In this document: positions 54,562-62,024 of the stretch, in pieces
How positions within the stretch are numbered: the first letter of the stretch is position 1
How the letters are laid out: every line of letters starts with the position of its first letter
Assembly (NCBI RefSeq): GCF_004137255.1
Contig: NZ_SDWT01000001.1
Coordinates: 2,108,001 to 2,172,000, forward strand
DNA from: Nocardioides oleivorans
Lineage (GTDB): Bacteria > Actinomycetota > Actinomycetes > Propionibacteriales > Nocardioidaceae
Reading direction: 5' to 3'
Length of the DNA stretch: 64,000 nt
The notes under the pieces: generated by a model
What the model saw: only the letters and a program-made list of their open reading frames with translations
What the model was told of the DNA's origin: nothing
Database searches by the model: none
Made by a program: the position numbers and the translations under genes

Positions 54562-55073
54562 CCGCCATGACCAGCCTGGCCACCAACCAGGACCTCGACC
54601 CCCGGCTCCTGCGCGACGCGTTCGGCACGTTCCCGAGCGGCGTCGTGGCGCTCGCCGCCGAGATCGACGGCCGTCCCATCGGCCTGGCCGCCAGCTCGTT
54701 CACCTCGGTCAGCCTCGACCCGCCGTTGGTGTCGGTCAGCCTGGCCACCTCCTCGAAGACGTGGCCCGACCTGCGCCGCTCGTCCCACATCGGGGTGACC
54801 GTGCTCGCCGACCACCACGCGGAGGTGTGCCGCGCCCTCGCCGGGCCGGTGGACCACCGCTTCGACGAGCTCGACTTCACCACGACGCCGGAGGGCGCGA
54901 TCACCCTCGACGAGGGACTCGCCAGCTTCGACTGCACGATCTACCGCGAGGTGGAGGCCGGCGACCACGTGGTCGTCCTGCTCGAGCTGCACGCCGTGCA
55001 CCAGGCCGAGGACAACGCGCACCCGCTGGTGTTCCACCGCAGCGGGTTCGGGACGCTCCGCACGCTCGCGTGA
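54558..55073 (+). CDS. Flavin reductase-like (HpaC/DszD-type) protein
   Basis: 171 residues. DPRLLRDAFGTFPSGVVALAAEIDGRPIGLAASSFTSVSLDPPLVSVS-type opening (positions about 13-60) and the later FDELDFTTTPEG and VFHRSGFGTL end are typical of flavin reductase domains that feed two-component monooxygenases. It is the last gene of the operon. A second reductase in addition to the SsuE-like one suggests high FMNH2 demand or different flavins. A large hairpin follows at 55097. Confidence 0.92.
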   Translation: MTAMTSLATNQDLDPRLLRDAFGTFPSGVVALAAEIDGRPIGLAASSFTSVSLDPPLVSVSLATSSKTWPDLRRSSHIGVTVLADHHAEVCRALAGPVDHRFDELDFTTTPEGAITLDEGLASFDCTIYREVEAGDHVVVLLELHAVHQAEDNAHPLVFHRSGFGTLRTLA

Positions 55074-55096
55074 GCAGCAGGCGAGGACCCTCGTCG

Positions 55097-55156
55097 GCGC
55101 TACCGAACAGTCAGGTCGTGGTCTCGCCGACCGGCGACCCGACTGTTCGGTAGCGC
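55097..55156 (+). terminator. Large hairpin after the organosulfur operon
   Basis: Arms 55097-55112 and 55141-55156 are perfectly complementary over 16 bp. After one mismatch a further 5-bp pairing continues inward (55114-55118 with 55135-55139). There is no T-tract, so it may end transcription by structure or with Rho. Confidence 0.65.
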
Positions 55157-55171
55157 GCGATGTGGCGGGGG

Positions 55172-55244
55172 TGCCCCAGGCAAGAGTCGAACTTGCGACC
55201 TTTCGCTTAGGAGGCGGCTGCTCTATCCACTGAGCTACTGGGGC
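55172..55244 (-). tRNA. tRNA-Arg (anticodon CCT)
   Basis: 73 nt without encoded CCA. Acceptor GCCCCAG pairs with CTGGGGC, D stem GCTC/GAGC, T stem GCAAG/CTTGC with TTCGACT loop, and anticodon loop CTCCTAA. Only three of the five anticodon-stem pairs form (GCCGC against GCGAA), which is unusual. It reads the AGG codon, rare in this GC-rich genome. Confidence 0.88.
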
Positions 55245-55436
55245 GTGCCGTGCGCGCACGGCGGGCAGCATCCTGCCACGACGGCGTACGTCGACGAACT
55301 CGATGCTGCTCAGTGCGACTGCAGTGACCCGCTCGCGGCCGTCCAGGAGGACGCCGCCGCGCGTCGGGCGAGGCTCGCGAGGCAGCTCGAGATGGCCGAC
55401 GAGCTCATCGGCCTGCTCTCCGCGCGACGCACCTGA
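55245..55436 (+). CDS. Small hypothetical protein
   Basis: 63 residues from GTG 55245, with nearly every third codon position G or C, which favours real coding. The C-terminal half (ARRARLARQLEMADELIGLL) is a probable amphipathic helix. The start abuts the tRNA 5' end on the other strand, so it would overlap the tRNA promoter; a start inside is possible. No family recognised. Confidence 0.4.
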   Translation: MPCAHGGQHPATTAYVDELDAAQCDCSDPLAAVQEDAAARRARLARQLEMADELIGLLSARRT

Positions 55437-55557
55437 TCAGGCCTTTTCCGCCGCCCGGGACGAGAAGCGGCGTGGAGTCGCGGGCTCTGTGATCTTGTGA
55501 TCGTGAAGTAGGTTCAGTGCGGTCAGCACCGCCCGTCCCTGTCGAAGGTGAGCTCCC

Positions 55558-56847
55558 GTGTCCGATGAGTCGCGCCCGGAGACGCCCGACAGCGCGCCCA
55601 AACGCAAGGGCAAGGCCAAGCGCAAGCACACGGTCGGACGGGTCGTCCTGATCAGCGCGCTCGTGCTCGCACTCATCACCGGGCTCAGCACGGTCTACTT
55701 CATCCGCCACCTCAACGGCAACATCGAGGGCGTCTCCACCGACGCGCTCGACGAGGACGCGCGGCCCGAGGAGGTCTACACCGGCAACGGCGAGCCGCTC
55801 GACATCCTGGTGATGGGCTCGGACTCCCGCGACTGCGACGGCTGCGGGATCGACCAGGAGGGTGGCGGTGGCTCCGACACCACGATCCTGGTGCACCTGT
55901 CCGCCGACCGCAGTCGGGCGTACGCCGTCTCCATCCCGCGCGACTCGATCGTCAACCGTCCCGAGGACGGGTGCGACTCCCCGGCGGTGACGGACGTGAT
56001 CTGGAACGCCGCCTACAGCGTCGGCGGCCCGCTCTGCACGATGCGCCAGCTCGAGGAGAACACCGGCATCCGGGTCGAGCACTTCATCGTCGTCGACTTC
56101 GCCAGCTTCGGCTCGATGGTCGACGCGGTGGGGGGTGTCCCGGTCTGCGTGCCCGAGGACATCAAGGACCCGAAGCACAGCATCTTCGTGCCCAAGGGCA
56201 ACCCGTCCGTGCTGACCGGCGACGAGGCCCTCGACTACGTGCGAGCGCGCTACGTCGGTGACCTGATCCAGCAGAACGACATCTCGCGCATCCGACGCCA
56301 GCAGGAGTTCATCGGTGCCCTCGTGCGCGAGGTGCTCTCCGCCGGCACCCTGACCCGCCTCGACAAGGTGGTGCGGTTCCTCGACGCGGCCACCAAGTCG
56401 CTCACCACCGACGACGAGTTCGCCAACGTCACCCGCCTCGGCAAGGTCGCGATGCAGCTGCAGGGCATCGGCCTGGACAAGATCAAGTTCGTCACGCTCC
56501 CCACGGCCTACTACACGCGCGACTCCGGCTTCTTCGGCCGGGTCTACTGGACCGAGCAGGCCGACGAGATCTGGAAGCTGATCGCCCAGGACAAGGAGCT
56601 GCCCGCCAAGCTCATCGGCGGCACCTCCGTCAGCGCCGAGGGTCCGCCCGGATCGTCGGAGTCGCCCAGCGCCGGCGAGTCTTCGACCGGTACGCCGTCG
56701 GGCACCCCGTCGGAGACCCCGAGCGAGACGCCGACCGAGACCCCGTCGGAGACCGTCACGGAGACGCCCAGCGGGACTCCCAGCACGCCGACCACGCCCA
56801 CGGAGACGACCGACCCCGAGGACCGGATCTACGGCGTCTGCGCATGA
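55558..56847 (+). CDS. LytR-CpsA-Psr (LCP) family cell-wall ligase
   Basis: 429 residues. A basic cytoplasmic N-terminus (PKRKGKAKRKHTVGR) precedes one membrane helix (about 30-52). The LCP domain (about 75-330) has LDILVMGSDSRD, DTTILVHLSADRSRAYAVSIPRDS and LTGDEALDYVRARY with the Arg residues that bind polyprenyl phosphate. These enzymes attach glycopolymers such as arabinogalactan or teichoic-type acids to peptidoglycan. A Thr/Pro/Ser/Glu-rich tail of about 70 residues reaches into the wall. GTG start with AAGGTGAG upstream; the stop overlaps a small gene. Confidence 0.92.
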   Translation: MSDESRPETPDSAPKRKGKAKRKHTVGRVVLISALVLALITGLSTVYFIRHLNGNIEGVSTDALDEDARPEEVYTGNGEPLDILVMGSDSRDCDGCGIDQEGGGGSDTTILVHLSADRSRAYAVSIPRDSIVNRPEDGCDSPAVTDVIWNAAYSVGGPLCTMRQLEENTGIRVEHFIVVDFASFGSMVDAVGGVPVCVPEDIKDPKHSIFVPKGNPSVLTGDEALDYVRARYVGDLIQQNDISRIRRQQEFIGALVREVLSAGTLTRLDKVVRFLDAATKSLTTDDEFANVTRLGKVAMQLQGIGLDKIKFVTLPTAYYTRDSGFFGRVYWTEQADEIWKLIAQDKELPAKLIGGTSVSAEGPPGSSESPSAGESSTGTPSGTPSETPSETPTETPSETVTETPSGTPSTPTTPTETTDPEDRIYGVCA

Positions 56848-57032
56848 GCGACCGCTCCGACCAGGAGGGTGCTCCGGAGCAGGAGCCCGAGTGGAAGCGC
56901 CGCCGCCGGCTGGCTGCTGTCTTCGGGGACGGCGTGCCCGAGCAGACCTCCGACGACACCGACGCCCGCGAGGACCGCTCCGGCAAGGGTGACGCGTGGT
57001 ACCGCGACCAGGTGCCGCCCCACCACGGCTGA
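56844..57032 (+). CDS. Small hydrophilic hypothetical protein
   Basis: 62 residues with a basic patch EWKRRRRLAAVFGDGVPEQT and an ending AWYRDQVPPHHG. It is translationally coupled to the LCP gene by an ATGA overlap. The combination of WKRRRRL and a WYRDQ-type end recurs in actinobacterial small proteins beside cell-wall genes, as far as I recall. Function unknown. Confidence 0.65.
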   Translation: MSDRSDQEGAPEQEPEWKRRRRLAAVFGDGVPEQTSDDTDAREDRSGKGDAWYRDQVPPHHG

Positions 57033-57053
57033 GCCCCCTCGACCCGCACATGA

Positions 57054-57089
57054 CGAACGGCCCGCCTCCCTCCCGGGGCGGGCCGTTCG
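57054..57089. terminator. Terminator hairpin between convergent genes
   Basis: Perfect 13-bp stem (57054-57066 with 57077-57089) around a 10-nt loop, GC-rich, between the small LCP partner and mscL. Confidence 0.8.
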
Positions 57090-57108
57090 CGTGTGGTGCG
57101 TGCGTCGC

Positions 57109-57480
57109 TCAGACGGCGCCACCGCGGGACTTGAGCAGGTCGCGGATCTCCTCGAGGAGCGCGACGTCGGCGGGCGTGCCGCTCTCCTCGGCGGGGAAGA
57201 ACTTGTCCTTCGCGCGGGTGTAGGGCGTGACCACGAAGAAGTAGATGACCGCCGCGAGGATGGCGAAGGCGACCAGCGCCGTCAGGAACGGTCCGATGAG
57301 GACGTCGCCCGGAGCGAAGGTGTCGAAGTTCGGCTCGTTGCCGCCGGTCACCTTGCTCACCGCGGAGAGCAGCATGCCGGTGAAGGCGGTGACCACGGCG
57401 GCGAACGACGTGCCCATGATGACGGCCACCGCGAGCTCGACGAGGTTGCCTCGGAGGATGAAGTTCTTGAATCCAGTCAT
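57109..57480 (-). CDS. mscL: Large-conductance mechanosensitive channel MscL
   Basis: 123 residues with two membrane helices (about 15-42 and 65-92). FKNFILRGNLVELAVAVIMG is the conserved first helix forming the pore gate, and the second helix is followed by a cytoplasmic helix (VALLEEIRDLLKSR) that makes the pentameric bundle. It releases solutes on osmotic downshift. GAGGGAG lies 4 nt before the ATG. Confidence 0.96.
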   Translation of the reverse strand: MTGFKNFILRGNLVELAVAVIMGTSFAAVVTAFTGMLLSAVSKVTGGNEPNFDTFAPGDVLIGPFLTALVAFAILAAVIYFFVVTPYTRAKDKFFPAEESGTPADVALLEEIRDLLKSRGGAV

Positions 57481-57532
57481 GGTGCTCCCTCTTGCTGGGC
57501 CCCGAGAGGCCGACTGCGTGAATGGCAGAACG

Positions 57533-58165
57533 CTATCGCTCCCACGACACCGTCAGGAACTGCGAGAGCGCCGCGGACGTGATCTCCACGGCTTCTCGAG
57601 CAGACGCGCCGATCACGACGAGTGCACCTCCGGTGCCGCCGGCCGGCCCCTCAGGTACGTCGCGGGGCGTGGCCAGGACGGTCACGTCGCGCGCGATCGT
57701 GGTGGCGGCGCCCGTGCCCGGGTCGGTCGCCAGCAGGTCGACGACGTCGCCCGGGCGCAGGAGCGTCGCCATCCCGGCGTCGGGCAGCCGGACCGGCAGG
57801 ACCGTGTCGCCGGCCTGCGCCTCGGCCAGGCCCGGACCCACGACCCGGGCGTCGGTCAGCACCTCGCCACGGCCGATCGGTGCCGCCAGCACGCGACCGG
57901 TCGCCTCGCCCGCGGCGTCGGGAGGTGCGAGGTCCGAGGGGAAGTCGCGGGTCGCGAGGTCGTCGTCGCCGAGGAGGGTGCCCGACGGCAGGTCCCTTGT
58001 CGCGACCAGCACGGACACGGTCTCGGGTGGCGGCGGCGCGATCGCGCGGATCGCGGCCAGGGCGGCGATCCCGGCCAGCACGGCCGCGGCCAGCCGCCGA
58101 CGGCGCCGCAGCTGGTGGCGTACGGCTCGCAGGCGGCGTCGCGCTGGTGGGAGTCCCGGGAGCAT
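57533..58165 (-). CDS. SAF-domain protein (CpaB/RcpC-like)
   Basis: 210 residues. An Arg-rich N-terminus leads to a membrane helix (about 25-43), then a SAF domain (about 50-130: VSVLVATRDLPSGTLLGDDDL, GEVLTDARVV). CpaB proteins of this type help assemble Flp/Tad pili, but no tad genes are beside it, so the role is unclear. A TAGCGT box (58172-58177 on the minus strand) 6 nt before the ATG suggests a leaderless mRNA. Confidence 0.85.
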   Translation of the reverse strand: MLPGLPPARRRLRAVRHQLRRRRRLAAAVLAGIAALAAIRAIAPPPPETVSVLVATRDLPSGTLLGDDDLATRDFPSDLAPPDAAGEATGRVLAAPIGRGEVLTDARVVGPGLAEAQAGDTVLPVRLPDAGMATLLRPGDVVDLLATDPGTGAATTIARDVTVLATPRDVPEGPAGGTGGALVVIGASAREAVEITSAALSQFLTVSWER

Positions 58166-58171
58166 CCGACG

Positions 58172-58177
58172 ACGCTA
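58172..58177 (-). promoter_or_regulatory. -10 box of the SAF-domain gene
   Basis: On the minus strand TAGCGT ends 6 nt before the ATG at 58165. Confidence 0.5.
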
Positions 58178-58257
58178 GGCCGGATCGGCCCGGTGCCGCT
58201 CGGGCTCTCCACAGGGCCCGCGAGCCGAGGGCGCCCGGGTCGAGCAGCGGTGGGAGG

Positions 58258-58578
58258 TCAGTCCGAGGAGGACGAGCTGCTCGACGAGGTCGAGCTCGAC
58301 GAGCTCGAGCCGCTCGTCGAAGTCGACGGCGTCGAGGAGGAGGACGACGAGGTGTCCGAGCTCTTCGTGCTCGACGACGCGGTGTCGGAGGACGACGTGG
58401 TGGAGCGGGAGTCGTTGCGGTAGAAGCCCGAGCCCTTGAAGACCACGCCGACGGCGTTGAAGACCTTGCGCAGCTTGCCGTCGCACACCGGGCAGACGGT
58501 GAGCGCGTCGTCGCTGAAGCTCTGGAACTGCTCGAACGCGTGGCCGCACTCGGTGCAGGCGTACTGGTAGGTGGGCAT
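58258..58578 (-). CDS. FmdB-family zinc ribbon protein with poly-Ser tail
   Basis: 106 residues. Residues 1-42 form the FmdB zinc ribbon, MPTYQYACTECGHAFEQFQ with CTEC and CPVC as the four metal ligands. VFKGSGFYRND closes the conserved part. The last 48 residues are almost only Ser with Thr and Asp, a low-complexity tail. FmdB proteins are small regulators or accessory proteins of uncertain function. GAAGGAC precedes the ATG at 58578. Confidence 0.9.
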   Translation of the reverse strand: MPTYQYACTECGHAFEQFQSFSDDALTVCPVCDGKLRKVFNAVGVVFKGSGFYRNDSRSTTSSSDTASSSTKSSDTSSSSSSTPSTSTSGSSSSSSTSSSSSSSSD

Positions 58579-58676
58579 GTGGGTCCTTCGAGAGCGACTG
58601 CGAGGAGAGATGGGGACGATCGACGGGGCTGGCGCGACGCGCTGGCACTCGGGCCGACCGACTGCCAATGGTACGG

Positions 58677-58682
58677 CACAAT
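58677..58682 (+). promoter_or_regulatory. -10 box of the penicillin acylase-family gene
   Basis: CACAAT ends 8 nt before the ATG at 58691, no ribosome-binding site between. Confidence 0.4.
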
Positions 58683-58690
58683 GCGAACCG

Positions 58691-61318
58691 ATGACCGAGC
58701 CCTCCGCACAGACCGAGCCTGCGACCGCCCCTCCCCGGACCAGCTGGTGGCAGACCTTCCGACGCGCGCCCCGCGCCGTGCGCTGGACCGCGTGGACCGC
58801 CGTGGGGCTGGTGGTCGTGCTGCTCGTGCTCGCGGCGGCTGCCGTGGTCGTCGTACGCCGTCCGCTGCCGCAGGTCGACGGCGCGGTCGAGGTGCCGGGA
58901 CTGTCGGCGTCGGTCGAGGTGATCCGCGACGGCAACGGCATCCCGCAGCTCTACGCCGACACCGACGACGACCTGATGTTCGCGCAGGGCTACGTGCACG
59001 CGTCCGAGCGGTTCTTCGAGATGGACTTCCGCCGCCACGTGACGGCCGGCCGGCTCTCGGAGATGTTCGGCGACACCACGCTGGAGACCGACCGGTTCGT
59101 CCGCACGATGGGCTGGCGCCGGGTCGCCGAGCAGGAGTGGGCGCTGCTGCAGCCGGCGACGCGCGACGCGCTGACGTCGTACGCCGCCGGGGTCAACGCC
59201 TACATCGGCGACCGGTCGCCCTCGGAGCTGTCGGCGGAGTACGCCGTGCTCGGCCTGACCGGTCTCGACTACACGCCCGAGGAGTGGGACCCGATCGACT
59301 CGCTCGCCTGGCTCAAGGCGATGGCGTGGGACCTGCGCGGCAACATGGACGCCGAGGTCGACCGGGTGCTGCTCTCGCTCGACCACACCGACGCCGAGAT
59401 CGCCCAGCTCTGGCCCGACTACCCCTACGACGAGCACCCGCCGATCGTCTCCGGCGGCGGCGTCGTCGACGGCGTCTTCGAGCAGAACGCGACGTCCAAC
59501 GGCACCCGCAACCCGCGGCGACCGGCGTACCCCCGGGGTGTCGTCGACGCGCTCGAGGGCGTGCAGGCGAGCGTCGAGGCGATGCCCGACCTGCTCGGCA
59601 AGGGCCGCGGGCTGGGCAGCAACTCGTGGGTCGTCGACGGCGCGCACAGCTCCACCGGCATGCCGATCCTGGCCAACGACCCGCACCTCGGCGTCAGCCA
59701 GCCGGGCATCTGGATGCAGATGGGGCTGCACTGCCGCGAGGTGTCGGACGCCTGCACCCTCGACACCGCGGGCTTCACCTTCTCCGGCGTGCCCGGCGTG
59801 ATCATCGGCCACAACGCCGACATCGCCTGGGGCTTCACCAACCTCGGCCCCGACGTCACCGACCTCTTCCTGGAGAAGACCGAGGGCGACGACCGCTACG
59901 TCCGCGACGACACCACGGAGCCGATGCAGGTGCGCACCGAGACGATCGAGGTGCGCGGGCAGGACGACGTGTCGCTGCGAGTCCGCGAGACCGTGCACGG
60001 GCCGCTCATCAGCGACGTGTCGTCGGAGTTCGCGACCGTCGGTGCCAACGCGCCCGCCGACGACGACGGTGACCGGGGGAGCGGGTACGCCGTCGCGCTG
60101 GCGTGGACCGCGCTCGATCCCGCGCCGACCGCCGACGCCATCCTCGAGCTCAACCGCGCGAGCGACTGGGACTCGTTCCGCGCCGCGGCCGCCGACTTCT
60201 CGGTGCCGTCGCAGAACCTGGTCTACGCCGACCGCGACGGCCACATCGGCTACCAGGCGCCGGGACGGGTGCCGATCCGCGGCGGCGGCAACGACGGAAC
60301 GATGCCGGTCGAGGGCTGGAACAGCGCCAACGACTGGACCGGCGACGACATCCCGTTCGACGGCCTGCCGAGCGTGCTCGACCCGGAGGAGGGCTTCATC
60401 GCGACCGCGAACCAGGCGGTCATCGGCACGCGCTACCCCTACCTCCTCACCCAGGACTGGGACTACGGCTACCGCTCGACCCGCATCCGCGACGTGCTGA
60501 CCGCGGAGGGGGAGCTCTCGGTCGCCGAGATGTCGGCGCTCCAGCTCGACACGACCAACCCGATGGCCGAGGAGCTCGTGCCCTACCTGCTCGACATCGA
60601 CGTGCCCGGCGGCTACTACCGCAACGCCCAGAACCTGCTGCGCGACTGGGACTTCACCTCGCCGGCCGACAGCGCGCCGGCGGCGTACTTCAACGTGGTC
60701 TGGCGCAACCTGCTCGACCTGACCTTCCACGACGACCTGCGCCAGCGCACCTGGCCCGACGGCGGCGACCGGTGGTTCCTGGTCGTCGGCCGGATGCTGT
60801 CCGAGCCCGCCGGGCCGTGGTGGGACGACGTCGAGACCGACGAGGTCGAGACCCGCGACGACATCCTGCGGCAGGCGCTCCTCGACGCCCGCGACGAGCT
60901 CACCCGGCGCCAGGCGCGCGACGTCCGGCTGTGGGAGTGGGGCCGGCTGCACCGGATGAACCTCCACAACGCCACCCTCGGCGAGTCCGGCGTGGGACTG
61001 GTCGAGCGGCTGTTCAACCGCGACGGCTGGGAGGTCGGCGGCGGCAGCGCGATCGTCGACGCCACCTCGTGGAACGCCGTCGACGGCTACGAGGTCACCG
61101 CCGCCCCGTCGATGCGGATGGTCGTCTCGATGGCCGACCTCGACGACTCGCGCTGGATCAACCTCACCGGCGTCTCCGGGCACCCGGCCTCGTCGCACTA
61201 CTCCGACCAGACCGAGCTCTACGTCGACGGCGAGACCCTGCCCTGGGCCTTCACCCGCGACGCGGTCCTCGCCTCGGCGGAGGACACGCTCGTGCTCCGG
61301 CCGCTCGTCACCGAGTAG
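58691..61318 (+). CDS. Penicillin acylase family (Ntn-hydrolase) protein
   Basis: 875 residues, membrane-anchored by a helix at about 34-56. The alpha chain covers about 60-300 (VEVIRDGNGIPQLYADTDDDLMFAQGYVHASERFFEMD region). The beta chain starts at the autocatalytic nucleophile S310 in GLGSNSWVVDGAHSSTG, followed by ANDPHLGVSQPGIWMQMGLH. Relatives hydrolyse penicillins, cephalosporins or acyl-homoserine lactones; the substrate here is unknown. A hairpin repeat follows the stop. Confidence 0.93.
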   Translation: MTEPSAQTEPATAPPRTSWWQTFRRAPRAVRWTAWTAVGLVVVLLVLAAAAVVVVRRPLPQVDGAVEVPGLSASVEVIRDGNGIPQLYADTDDDLMFAQGYVHASERFFEMDFRRHVTAGRLSEMFGDTTLETDRFVRTMGWRRVAEQEWALLQPATRDALTSYAAGVNAYIGDRSPSELSAEYAVLGLTGLDYTPEEWDPIDSLAWLKAMAWDLRGNMDAEVDRVLLSLDHTDAEIAQLWPDYPYDEHPPIVSGGGVVDGVFEQNATSNGTRNPRRPAYPRGVVDALEGVQASVEAMPDLLGKGRGLGSNSWVVDGAHSSTGMPILANDPHLGVSQPGIWMQMGLHCREVSDACTLDTAGFTFSGVPGVIIGHNADIAWGFTNLGPDVTDLFLEKTEGDDRYVRDDTTEPMQVRTETIEVRGQDDVSLRVRETVHGPLISDVSSEFATVGANAPADDDGDRGSGYAVALAWTALDPAPTADAILELNRASDWDSFRAAAADFSVPSQNLVYADRDGHIGYQAPGRVPIRGGGNDGTMPVEGWNSANDWTGDDIPFDGLPSVLDPEEGFIATANQAVIGTRYPYLLTQDWDYGYRSTRIRDVLTAEGELSVAEMSALQLDTTNPMAEELVPYLLDIDVPGGYYRNAQNLLRDWDFTSPADSAPAAYFNVVWRNLLDLTFHDDLRQRTWPDGGDRWFLVVGRMLSEPAGPWWDDVETDEVETRDDILRQALLDARDELTRRQARDVRLWEWGRLHRMNLHNATLGESGVGLVERLFNRDGWEVGGGSAIVDATSWNAVDGYEVTAAPSMRMVVSMADLDDSRWINLTGVSGHPASSHYSDQTELYVDGETLPWAFTRDAVLASAEDTLVLRPLVTE

Positions 61319-61323
61319 AAGTC

Positions 61324-61411
61324 GTGATCCCCGGTCAGCCGGGGATCACTCAACTTGTCGGCCCTTGCAATGCCTGACAAGTTCAGCGATCCCCGGTCAG
61401 CCGGGGATCAC
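61324..61411. repeat. Duplicated terminator hairpins flanking a third inverted repeat
   Basis: A 24-bp sequence is identical at 61326-61349 and 61388-61411. Each copy folds as GATCCCCGG-TCAG-CCGGGGATC, and the first copy is extended to 11 bp. Between them AACTTGTC (61351-61358) pairs with GACAAGTT. The second copy contains the stop codon of the cyclo-ligase gene. Convergent genes each have one copy. Confidence 0.85.
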
Positions 61412-62002
61412 GAGGGGTACGACGCCGCCCGCCGTCAGCGCGAAGCCGACCGGGAGGTCGTGGGGCTCGGTGGGCACCGCGACCCCGACCTCGTCGTCGT
61501 ACAGCACCACGGCGACGGGGGTCCCGGGCGTGACGCGGGGGAGCGCCCGGTCGTAGCAGCCACCGCCCTGGCCGAGCCGCTCGCCGGTCGAGGAGACCCC
61601 GAGCCCCGGCACGAGGACCACGTCGGCCTGGCCGATCGCCTCGCGACCGAGTCGCTCGCCGGTCGGCTCGAAGAGCCCGCGCACGGCCGGGGCGAGGCTG
61701 TCGCGGCCGGTGTAGACGGCCCAGTCGAGGTCGAGGCCGGGCAGCACCACCGGGAGGAGCACGCGCTTGCCGGCGGCGACGAGCGCGTCGAGCAGGAGGC
61801 CGGTGCCGGGCTCGCTGCCGACGGAGACGTACGCCGCCACGGTGGCGGCACGGCGCACCTCCGACCACTCCGTGGCCACGTCCGCGACGGAGGCCGCGAG
61901 GAGGGCGGCCGCCTCGAGCGGACGGCGCTTGCGGGCAGCGCGCAGCTGGTCGCGCAGGGCGTCCTTGGTGACCGTGCTAACACCGGGATGTGGCGTGTCC
62001 AC
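61397..62002 (-). CDS. 5-formyltetrahydrofolate cyclo-ligase
   Basis: 201 residues. The enzyme turns 5-formyl-THF into 5,10-methenyl-THF with ATP. ALRDQLRAARKRRP near the N-terminus is the ATP-contact region. VLVPGLGVSSTGERLGQGGGCYDRAL carries the conserved Gly-rich GxGGGYYDR-type motif (here GQGGGCYDR, with Cys for the first Tyr). The GTG start at 62002 follows a TAGGCT box by 6 nt, so it is likely leaderless. It is divergent from the UGPase gene. Confidence 0.9.
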   Translation of the reverse strand: MDTPHPGVSTVTKDALRDQLRAARKRRPLEAAALLAASVADVATEWSEVRRAATVAAYVSVGSEPGTGLLLDALVAAGKRVLLPVVLPGLDLDWAVYTGRDSLAPAVRGLFEPTGERLGREAIGQADVVLVPGLGVSSTGERLGQGGGCYDRALPRVTPGTPVAVVLYDDEVGVAVPTEPHDLPVGFALTAGGVVPLVIPG

Positions 62003-62008
62003 CTGAGC

Positions 62009-62018
62009 AGCCTACGAT
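62009..62018. promoter_or_regulatory. Overlapping divergent -10 boxes
   Basis: TACGAT (plus, 62013-62018) lies 6 nt before the ATG at 62025. TAGGCT (minus, 62014-62009) lies 6 nt before the GTG at 62002. The boxes share two bases, so the two promoters cannot both be bound at once. Confidence 0.65.
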
Positions 62019-62024
62019 CGAAGC

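Noticed and set aside
41633-55073. Assignment of the operon as dibenzothiophene desulfurisation (dszABC)
   Set aside because: DszB and DszC equivalents are missing, and CoA-transferase and Dpp importer have no place in that pathway.
57533-58165. Tad/Flp pilus locus
   Set aside because: Only a single SAF-domain gene is present; no CpaF, TadB/C or pilin genes nearby.
58175-61198. Minus-strand 1007-codon frame opposite the penicillin acylase-type gene
   Set aside because: Shadow of a real gene with Ntn-hydrolase motifs; repetitive Val/Asp/Arg composition only.
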